From positions 1 to 10,623 of the forward strand of contig CAJQMW010000339.1 in assembly GCA_905479535.1 (NCBI GenBank): a stretch of DNA of 10,623 nt, given 5' to 3'. The notes under the pieces are model-generated. The model did no database searches, was not told where the DNA came from, and saw only the letters and a list, made by a program, of their open reading frames with translations. How positions within the stretch are numbered: the stretch's first letter is position 1; the number at the start of each line of letters is the position of its first letter. Both the position numbers and the translations under genes were made by a program. This stretch comes from an uncultured Maribacter sp. Lineage in GTDB: Bacteria > Bacteroidota > Bacteroidia > Flavobacteriales > Flavobacteriaceae. Positions 1 to 6,158 of this stretch are shown here, in pieces.

Positions 1-1271
1 CCGTCTTTTTTGACCAAAGGGAAAACGGCGGCCTTGGTCGGGGCCAAAACTGCAGGTAATTTCAGAACTGTTCTAGTGGTATTGTTCTCCAATTCCTCCT
101 CTACAAGTGAGTTGGAAAAAACGGCCAGGAACATTCTATCCAAACCTATTGAGGTTTCCAGTACATAAGGCACGTAGTTTTTATTTGTTTCGTGATCAAA
201 ATACTGCAGTTTTTTTCCAGAGAACTTTTCATGACTACCTAAATCAAAATCTGTACGGGAATGTATTCCCTCCAATTCCTTGAAGCCGAAAGGAAAACGG
301 AATTCTATATCCGCGGCCGCATCGGCATAATGTGCTAATTTTTCATGATCGTGAAAACGATAATTATCTTCTCCCATTCCCAAGGAAAGATGCCACTTCA
401 TACGCTTTTCCTTCCATACCTCGTACCATTCCTTTTGCGTACCTGGTTGAATAAAGAATTGCATCTCCATTTGTTCAAATTCCCGCATTCTAAAGATAAA
501 TTGCCTGGCGACAATTTCATTTCTAAAAGCCTTTCCTGTTTGGGCAATTCCAAAAGGGATTTTCATTCGTCCACTTTTTTGGACATTCAGGAAATTCACG
601 AAAATTCCTTGAGCTGTTTCAGGTCTAAGATAGAGGTCCATGGCGCTTTCGGCACTAGCCCCTAGTTTGGTGCCGAACATGAGATTAAATTGCTTTACAT
701 CGGTCCAGTTCTTGGAACCGGACATAGGACAGGCAATATCCAGTTCTTCAATCAAGGCCTTTACATCAGCCAAATCCTCTTTCTCCAAAGATCGGCCCAT
801 TCTTTTGAGAATAGCTTTTCCCTGTTCTTGGTAATCGACTACTCTTTGATTGGTCGTTAAGAATTGTTCCTTGTCAAAAGCATCCCCAAATCGTTTTGCT
901 GCTTTTGTAACCTCTTTTTCGATCTTGGCATCGATTTTACCCACGTAATCCTCTATCAACACATCTGCCCGGTACCTTTTCTTGGAGTCCTTGTTGTCTA
1001 TTAAAGGATCGTTGAAAGCATCTACGTGGCCAGAGGCCTTCCAGATAGTAGGATGCATGAATATGGCAGAATCCAAACCAACGATATTATCGTTAAGCTG
1101 TACCATGGCCTTCCACCAATATTCGCGGATATTCTTCTTTAGTTCGGCACCGTTCTGCCCATAATCATATACGGCACTAAGGCCATCGTAAATTTCACTG
1201 GATTGGAATACATAACCGTATTCCTTTGCGTGGGATATAACTTTCTTAAAATCGTCTTCTTGTTTCGCCAT
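1..1271 (-). CDS. glyS: Glycyl-tRNA synthetase, alpha2 (eukaryote/archaea-like) type; 3' end outside the window
   Basis: This class II aminoacyl-tRNA synthetase charges tRNA-Gly with glycine in the cytoplasm. The 423 visible codons run without a stop from an ATG at 1271-1269 to the window edge, and the family is usually about 510 residues, so roughly 90 C-terminal residues are missing. Visible landmarks are the glycine/ATP-site stretch LRPETAQGIF near residue 213, motif 2 (AFRNEI, near 245) with the following RQFIFRMREFEQMEMQFF, and motif 3 (LETSIGLDRMFLAVF, near 370). The last visible residues (LPAVLAPTKAAVFPLV) begin the anticodon-binding domain. The long insertion between motif 1 and motif 2 is normal for the single-chain form used by Bacteroidota, which differs from the alpha2beta2 GlyQ/GlyS enzyme of most bacteria. 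The gene lies 36 bases downstream of the coiled-coil gene on the same strand and probably has its own promoter. Confidence 0.97.
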   Translation of the reverse strand, partial: MAKQEDDFKKVISHAKEYGYVFQSSEIYDGLSAVYDYGQNGAELKKNIREYWWKAMVQLNDNIVGLDSAIFMHPTIWKASGHVDAFNDPLIDNKDSKKRYRADVLIEDYVGKIDAKIEKEVTKAAKRFGDAFDKEQFLTTNQRVVDYQEQGKAILKRMGRSLEKEDLADVKALIEELDIACPMSGSKNWTDVKQFNLMFGTKLGASAESAMDLYLRPETAQGIFVNFLNVQKSGRMKIPFGIAQTGKAFRNEIVARQFIFRMREFEQMEMQFFIQPGTQKEWYEVWKEKRMKWHLSLGMGEDNYRFHDHEKLAHYADAAADIEFRFPFGFKELEGIHSRTDFDLGSHEKFSGKKLQYFDHETNKNYVPYVLETSIGLDRMFLAVFSNSLVEEELENNTTRTVLKLPAVLAPTKAAVFPLVKKD

Positions 1272-1296
1272 GCGGCAAAAATAGAATTTTAGGCTT

Positions 1297-1304
1297 CAAA
1301 AGTA
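1297..1304 (-). promoter_or_regulatory. Candidate -7 element (TACTTTTG) for glyS
   Basis: Read on the minus strand this is TACTTTTG, an exact match to the Bacteroidota -7 consensus TAnnTTTG. A start site about 7 bases downstream would leave a leader of roughly 19 bases before the glyS ATG. A second match, TATTTTTG at 1283-1276, lies too close to the ATG for a normal leader. No TTG at the usual -33 spacing was found, so this is tentative. Confidence 0.35.
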
Positions 1305-1307
1305 TAA

Positions 1308-2204
1308 TTATTTCAATTGAAATTCAGAGGAGACAAGTAGCCGCTCGTCTTCAAAAACATTAAGGGTATAGACCCCTTCTTTTAGGGAACCCTCAGGAAT
1401 TGTAATGAAGTCACAAATATTGGTCTCTACGCCCATAAACACAAACTCAACGCGCTTGCTATAAATATTTCCGTTTACGGTAATGGTATTGGCATTGTCC
1501 TCGATAATCTGTTTGTTGGGGCCAAGAAATTGAAAGTATAGAATCTTTTCGGCATCCAATTCCGTCGGATCGGCAACAACGGTAACACAACCCCTTAACT
1601 TCGCTATGGTAGATGCCTTGTTCGTTTTTATAGGCCTGCTACTGCGCATCCTAAAACCGCTACCTTCAGAATTTTGCAACTTCAAATAGCTTTTGGTCTT
1701 TAACTTTTGATTGAGTTCCAATATCTTTCTACGCTGTAGTGCTTCCGCCTCTGCAAGGGAACTACTGTTTGCCCTAAGAATTTCAATTTGGTTACGGGAC
1801 TCTTCGTACTTGTCCGTAAGCAACATGTTATTGTAACGCAGAAAATTATTCTTTAGCCTAAGACTGTCGTTCTTGGCCTCCAAGCGCCGAAGTTCCGTTT
1901 TAAACTCCCGAAGTTTATCTATCGTGAAATTTAACCTACCAACAGAGTCCAATAGTTGTTGCACCTTGTATTTTGAAGTTTCAAGCTCAATTTCGTAAAC
2001 CTCACTAAGTGTGGAGAGATGGTCTACGTCTGCTTTCATTATAGTCAAGTCCTTTACCAACAATGCCTTCTCTTGCTCTAAGAAGTTGATTTGAGCATTG
2101 GATTGCGCATAGCTATAATAAAAAGCGATTAGTATACCGATGATTACAGCAACCAGAGCACCAAGGATTATTTTATAATTGAATTTATTATCTTGACTAT
2201 CCAT
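1308..2204 (-). CDS. Membrane-anchored periplasmic coiled-coil protein of unknown function
   Basis: The 298-residue product has a short hydrophilic N-terminus and one hydrophobic segment (about residues 11-29, IILGALVAVIIGILIAF). A long stretch rich in Leu, Glu, Lys and Asn follows (about 36-172) with heptad-like spacing expected of a coiled coil. After a basic linker (about 183-202) comes a beta-rich C-terminal domain (about 203-298) with two cysteines, C206 and C264, and an ending (GVYTLNVFEDERLLVSSEFQLK region) that resembles other Flavobacteriaceae proteins of this architecture. The single N-terminal segment suggests a type II anchor with the rest in the periplasm. Relatives have sometimes been labelled as ParA-like chromosome partitioning proteins, but no Walker motif is present, so that name is not used. 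The gene is divergent from comF (42 bases apart) and upstream of glyS. Its function is unknown; a structural or envelope role is only a guess. Confidence 0.85.
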   Translation of the reverse strand: MDSQDNKFNYKIILGALVAVIIGILIAFYYSYAQSNAQINFLEQEKALLVKDLTIMKADVDHLSTLSEVYEIELETSKYKVQQLLDSVGRLNFTIDKLREFKTELRRLEAKNDSLRLKNNFLRYNNMLLTDKYEESRNQIEILRANSSSLAEAEALQRRKILELNQKLKTKSYLKLQNSEGSGFRMRSSRPIKTNKASTIAKLRGCVTVVADPTELDAEKILYFQFLGPNKQIIEDNANTITVNGNIYSKRVEFVFMGVETNICDFITIPEGSLKEGVYTLNVFEDERLLVSSEFQLK

Positions 2205-2246
2205 CCAAATAATGGCCTTTAAGTAGGTTAATTTAAAACTTGAGAC
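2205..2246. promoter_or_regulatory. Short divergent intergenic region between the coiled-coil gene and comF
   Basis: These 42 AT-rich bases separate two divergent starts, so any promoters for the two genes must lie here or extend into the opposite coding sequence. No exact TAnnTTTG match was found on either strand and no Shine-Dalgarno-like purine run precedes comF. The regulatory assignment follows from gene layout only. Confidence 0.35.
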
Positions 2247-2951
2247 TTGCTACGCACTAAGCTTTCAAATATACTAAATGATGTAAACACCCTCCTATTA
2301 CCTATGGTGTGTTTTGGATGTAACGCTCGATTAAATAGAGGAGAGAAGCTATTATGTACCGTTTGTCGACACGAATTACCACTCACCGATTACAACTTTA
2401 ACGTTGAAAATGGGGTAGACCGTATTTTTTATGGACGAATTAACATTAAAAAGGCAAGTTCCTTCCTGTTTTTTACGGATCATGGGATTGTTAAGAACCT
2501 CATACATCAGCTAAAATATAAGAATCAGGAACAGATTGGGGGCTTTCTTGGGGATTGGTATGGGCAGATATTGAAAGAGAACGGTTTTTTAGAAAAAATA
2601 GATTATGTAATCCCCGTGCCGTTGCATAAAAAGAAACTGAAAACCAGAGGATATAACCAAGTGGCGCTTTTTGCACAAAGGATTGCGGAACATATTGATG
2701 CAGAATATTTGGAGAATAACTTGATCAAAACCGCCAACACCCGTACCCAGACCAAAAAAAATAGATTGAGTAGGTGGTACGACAACAGGTCCTTGTATGA
2801 AGTCATAGAGCCCCAATTAATTACGAACAAAAATATACTTTTGGTCGATGATGTAATTACCACCGGTGCCACTATGGAAATTTGTGGGCAAACCCTAAAG
2901 AAAATTGAGGGAATATCAATATATATAACCAGTATGGCCGTAGTTACCTAA
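2247..2951 (+). CDS. comF: ComF family protein (phosphoribosyltransferase fold, competence-related)
   Basis: The 234-residue product has the standard ComF/ComFC layout. An N-terminal zinc-ribbon-like cysteine set (C22, C25, C37, C40 in CFGC and CTVC) is followed by a type I phosphoribosyltransferase fold with VIPVPLHKKKLKTRGYNQ (121-138) and the PRPP-binding loop LLVDDVITTGAT (198-209). Members are needed for DNA uptake in natural transformation in several bacteria and act in the cytoplasm; the chemical reaction is unsettled. The start is chosen as TTG at 2247. An in-frame TGA lies two codons upstream, and the first in-frame ATG (2304, residue 20) would remove the N-terminal helix that normally precedes the first cysteine pair. 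The Big_5 lipoprotein gene follows after 49 bases on the same strand, so co-transcription is possible. Confidence 0.93.
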   Translation: MLRTKLSNILNDVNTLLLPMVCFGCNARLNRGEKLLCTVCRHELPLTDYNFNVENGVDRIFYGRINIKKASSFLFFTDHGIVKNLIHQLKYKNQEQIGGFLGDWYGQILKENGFLEKIDYVIPVPLHKKKLKTRGYNQVALFAQRIAEHIDAEYLENNLIKTANTRTQTKKNRLSRWYDNRSLYEVIEPQLITNKNILLVDDVITTGATMEICGQTLKKIEGISIYITSMAVVT

Positions 2952-3000
2952 TTTAATTTTTATACAAATAAGTCGTTTCTTTGTCCTGAGAACCAAAGCT

Positions 3001-4617
3001 ATGCTACGAAGAATTATTGCCTGCTTTTTTTTACTTTTTATGGCCTTCGCATTTTATCAATGCGCGCGCAAGGGCACTCCCACCGGAGGCCCAAAAGATG
3101 AAACTCCACCCGAACTATTAAGGGCAGAGCCAGAAAATATGACCATTAACTTTGATGCAAAAAAAATTAGGCTCTATTTTGATGAACTTGTTAAATTAAA
3201 GGATGTTCAAGAACAGCTTATTATATCCCCTCCCCTAAAATATCCTCCTGTATTAAGTCCACAAGGTGGTGCCAACAAGTTTATAGATATTACTATAAAG
3301 GATACTCTACTGGAAAATACCACCTATACCTTAAATTTCGGCCAGGCCATCGTGGATAACAATGAGGAAAACCCCAATCCGTTTTTAACCTATGTATTCT
3401 CTACCGGAAGCTACATAGATTCCCTGGAGCTAGCAGGGGTTGTAAAGGATGCGTTCAACAAGGATACCGATGATTTTGTAAGTGTTATGCTTTATAAAAT
3501 CGACTCTGCCTACACCGATTCTACTTTATACAAGAAACCGCCCAACTATATCACCAATACGCTGGACAGTACCATAATTTTTAGATTAAAAAATCTTAAG
3601 GAAGGTAGGTATGCTTTGTTTGCCATTAAAGACGCTTCAAAGGATAATATCTTTGACCAAAAGACCGATAAAATAGGTTTCATCAAAGATACTATAGACT
3701 TGCCTACAGATTCTATTTATAGGCTTGACCTCTTCAAGGAAATTCAGGATTATGGGGTAGCCGTACCTTCTATGGCGGCCAAGAACAAAATTAGTTTTGG
3801 TTATTATGGCGAAGGAAGTGATGCGGTCATTACTCCTTTGACCGAACTACCCGATACTGTAAGGACCAAAGTTTTAAAGGAAAGGGACAAGGACACCTTG
3901 AATTTTTGGTTTACCCCATTTGAAATGGATTCCATCATTTTTACGGTTAAGAATGAAGGCCTGAAAATCATAGACACCTTTACGGTTAAAAGTAGAAAGG
4001 TAGAAATGGATTCTTTACTCCTAAGTCCAAACCAGAAAGGAAATCTAAACTTTGGGGAACAATTAAGCATTTATGTTAATACGCCCATAACGGCTTTGGA
4101 TAGTGCCAAAATTAGTATGATAACGAAGGATTCTATTCCTGTTCTTTATGATGTAACGCTTGATCCTATAAAAAATAAGGTTGATTTTGATTTTCTTCCC
4201 CAACCCAATGAAAATTATAAAATTGAACTTTTACCGGGCGCGGTACAGGACTTTTTTGAAAATACGAACGATACCATCATTTACAGTTTGGGAACCAAAA
4301 GTTTGGCAGATTACGGGAACTTACAATTAAACCTAGCGGGTAATAGCATCTCATACCCCATTATAGTGCAGTTGACGAACGAAAAAGGAGAATTACAGCG
4401 AGAGGTCTACGCGACCTCCCCACAAATATTTGAGTTCAATAATTTAAACCCTGGCAACTATTTGGTACGGGTCATTTTCGATGAGAACGAAAACAGAAAA
4501 TGGGATACGGGAAGCTACTTGAAAAGGATTCAACCGGAAAAGGTCAGCTATTATCCTGGAGTGATAGAAATGAGGGCCAATTGGGAAAAGATAGAGACCT
4601 TTAATTTATTAGACTAA
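3001..4617 (+). CDS. Big_5 (Ig-like) domain surface lipoprotein
   Basis: The 538-residue protein begins with a signal peptide (RR at 3-4, hydrophobic core about 5-18) ending at YQC, with Cys21 as the likely lipidated residue. Gln just before the Cys departs from the canonical lipobox, but the following ARKGTPTGGPKDETPP is the hallmark start of a conserved Flavobacteriaceae lipoprotein family. An Ig-like Big_5 domain spans about residues 34-136 and ends in YVFSTG. The remainder is beta-rich and Asp/Thr-rich, with a conserved-looking C-terminus (LVRVIFDENENRKWDTGSY, then the YYPGVIEM region, about 490-530). The predicted location is the outer membrane, facing either the periplasm or the surface. 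No catalytic motif is seen and the function is unknown; binding or an envelope-structural role is an inference from the fold. The last 17 bases overlap the end of the convergent nitrilase gene. Confidence 0.9.
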   Translation: MLRRIIACFFLLFMAFAFYQCARKGTPTGGPKDETPPELLRAEPENMTINFDAKKIRLYFDELVKLKDVQEQLIISPPLKYPPVLSPQGGANKFIDITIKDTLLENTTYTLNFGQAIVDNNEENPNPFLTYVFSTGSYIDSLELAGVVKDAFNKDTDDFVSVMLYKIDSAYTDSTLYKKPPNYITNTLDSTIIFRLKNLKEGRYALFAIKDASKDNIFDQKTDKIGFIKDTIDLPTDSIYRLDLFKEIQDYGVAVPSMAAKNKISFGYYGEGSDAVITPLTELPDTVRTKVLKERDKDTLNFWFTPFEMDSIIFTVKNEGLKIIDTFTVKSRKVEMDSLLLSPNQKGNLNFGEQLSIYVNTPITALDSAKISMITKDSIPVLYDVTLDPIKNKVDFDFLPQPNENYKIELLPGAVQDFFENTNDTIIYSLGTKSLADYGNLQLNLAGNSISYPIIVQLTNEKGELQREVYATSPQIFEFNNLNPGNYLVRVIFDENENRKWDTGSYLKRIQPEKVSYYPGVIEMRANWEKIETFNLLD

Positions 4618-5380
4618 ACTGGTCTCTGTCATCTAGGAACCGTAGTTTATCTCTGGTGTCCTTTATATGATTTTTATTGATGATAAGCTCAATCAATGCT
4701 TCTTCATTAGTGGAAAATGCCAACTGCTTACCTAAAGCATCATAAACTGCCGAATGACCGTTATAACTATTGCCGTTGCTATCCGAACCTGTACGGTTTA
4801 CACCTAAACAATAGGACATGTTTTCTATTGCCCTGGCTTTTAATAGCGTGTCCCATGCATTTATTCTGGGCTCCGGCCAATTGGCCACGTAGAGAAGGAC
4901 ATCATAAGCGGACACATTTCTACTCCAAACCGGGAAACGTAAGTCGTAACAGATTAACGGGCAAAACCTAAACCCCTTGAAATCAACCATAATTAAACTA
5001 TCCCCGGCCTTATATTTTTCATGCTCCCCGGCCAAAGTAAACGTATGCCTTTTGTCATAACTGGATAATGTACCATCTGGTCGAACAAAACAAAGACGAT
5101 TATAGTAATGGCCATCTTCGTGAAACACCATACTCCCAATAATTGCAGCTCCTGTTTCAACCGCCTTTTCCTTCATCCAGGATATGGTTAAAAGTCCTTC
5201 CTTCTCATCAATATGCTCTGGGGACATGGTAAAACCGGTCGTAAACATTTCCGGTAAGACAATAAGCTCTGCGTCTTTAGAAACATCATGAATCTTTTTA
5301 GAAAACATCGATCGGTTTTCTTCCGGATTCTCCCAAACCAAAGGGGACTGTATCAAGGCTATTTTTAAAGTTTTATCCAT
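4601..5380 (-). CDS. Nitrilase-superfamily omega-amidase (YafV/Nit2-like)
   Basis: The 259-residue cytoplasmic amidohydrolase carries the full nitrilase-superfamily catalytic set: E44 (LPEMF), K110 (YDKRH) and C144 (ICYDLRFP), with the extra conserved Glu at 119 (LAGEHEKY). The CYDLRFPVWSRN stretch and the length are typical of the YafV/Nit2 branch, whose characterised members hydrolyse 2-oxoglutaramate or 2-oxosuccinamate to the 2-oxoacid and ammonia, repairing products of glutamine and asparagine transamination. The assignment to omega-amidase rather than another carbon-nitrogen hydrolase comes from these motifs and is fairly safe; the substrate is inferred. The ATG at 5380 begins a typical MDKTLKIALIQSPLVW N-terminus. 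The ankyrin gene lies 108 bases upstream on the same strand, and the 3' end overlaps the lipoprotein gene by 17 bases. Confidence 0.93.
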   Translation of the reverse strand: MDKTLKIALIQSPLVWENPEENRSMFSKKIHDVSKDAELIVLPEMFTTGFTMSPEHIDEKEGLLTISWMKEKAVETGAAIIGSMVFHEDGHYYNRLCFVRPDGTLSSYDKRHTFTLAGEHEKYKAGDSLIMVDFKGFRFCPLICYDLRFPVWSRNVSAYDVLLYVANWPEPRINAWDTLLKARAIENMSYCLGVNRTGSDSNGNSYNGHSAVYDALGKQLAFSTNEEALIELIINKNHIKDTRDKLRFLDDRDQFSLIN

Positions 5381-5488
5381 AAATTACTGGAGTTTGAACA
5401 GCTCGCCACTCCTTCCGTATATTATGATTGGCACGGTTTTAATCAATATTTATCAAAGAGACTATACAATTCATATGGTACAGGGCCG

Positions 5489-5953
5489 TTAGGTCAACAA
5501 ATTTATCAGCTCCTGTATACCCTGCGTTTTTGCATGGTCCAATGCGGTATTGCCCCTGGCATCCTTAATTCCTTTATCCGCACCACTTTCCACAAGTAGT
5601 CTTGCAATATCCACTCTTTTGAAGGTAGCCGCATAAATAAGACCGGTGGCTCCCATCGTGTTCCTTTCGTTAACACTAGCTCCCTTTTCTATGAGAATTT
5701 TGGCAATATCATAATACCCCTTAAAACAGACGCCCATTAAGGCGGTGTTTCCGGAGGCATCCTTTGCATCAACTTTTGCACCTTTTTCCATTAGTAGCAC
5801 CGCAATTTCCAATTCATCGGAATAGGTCGCCAAAATAAGTGGTGTGGAGCCCCTTTCGTTCTTGCTGTTCACCAAAATGGGGTTCTTCTCCAACATTGCT
5901 TTTACCTCATTGAAATTGCCTTTTCGTATTTCGCTGAAAAAAAATTCGTTCAT
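5489..5953 (-). CDS. Small ankyrin-repeat protein
   Basis: The 154-residue protein is almost entirely ankyrin repeats. A degenerate N-terminal cap repeat (about 4-33) is followed by three full 33-residue repeats starting near residues 34, 67 and 100, each with G-x-T-(P/A/G)-L and an (E/V)xGAxV(D/N)-type turn. A partial C-terminal cap repeat starts near 133 (RGNTALDHAK). There is no signal peptide or membrane segment, so it is probably a cytoplasmic protein-binding module. In other bacteria small ankyrin proteins of this size are often encoded beside a catalase gene; no catalase is visible here, and the neighbour downstream is the omega-amidase gene. The binding partner is unknown. It is divergent from the histidine kinase gene across 205 bases. 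Confidence 0.92.
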   Translation of the reverse strand: MNEFFFSEIRKGNFNEVKAMLEKNPILVNSKNERGSTPLILATYSDELEIAVLLMEKGAKVDAKDASGNTALMGVCFKGYYDIAKILIEKGASVNERNTMGATGLIYAATFKRVDIARLLVESGADKGIKDARGNTALDHAKTQGIQELINLLT

Positions 5954-6158
5954 ATTAATTATCCAAGAATACTAAATGTATAAAAAAACATTAACGCTTT
6001 CTCTTTAAGAGGTTATAGTTTTATAAATATTTAGCATGATATATAAAAATGGGAGGTACGCATAAAACCACGCCATAAAAATAATAAATCAATTTCTTAC
6101 AATTAAAAGGTATTTTCCTACGTTAAAATTGTAACTTCATTCTTAAAATCTTAATGTA
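5954..6158. promoter_or_regulatory. Divergent intergenic region between the ankyrin and histidine kinase genes
   Basis: These 205 very AT-rich bases separate two divergent starts and must carry the kinase promoter and probably the ankyrin promoter. A near match to the -7 consensus for the ankyrin gene is TACATTTA on the minus strand (5980-5973, 7 of 8). For the kinase no exact TAnnTTTG was found; the best seen is TATTTTCC. No operator-like palindrome stood out. The assignment rests mainly on layout. Confidence 0.4.

Noticed and set aside
345..1164. Three plus-strand open frames of 60-106 codons
   Set aside because: They lie antisense within glyS, whose protein is unmistakable and uninterrupted across the same bases.
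1276..1283. TATTTTTG on the minus strand as the glyS -7 element
   Set aside because: It matches the consensus but ends only four bases before the ATG, which would place initiation at or inside the start codon; the match at 1304-1297 is better placed.
2589..2872. Two overlapping minus-strand open frames
   Set aside because: Both are shadows of comF, covering its phosphoribosyltransferase motifs in the opposite strand.
6050..6060. GGGAGG as a Shine-Dalgarno site
   Set aside because: It is about 100 bases upstream of the kinase start and the frames nearest to it close within a few codons.
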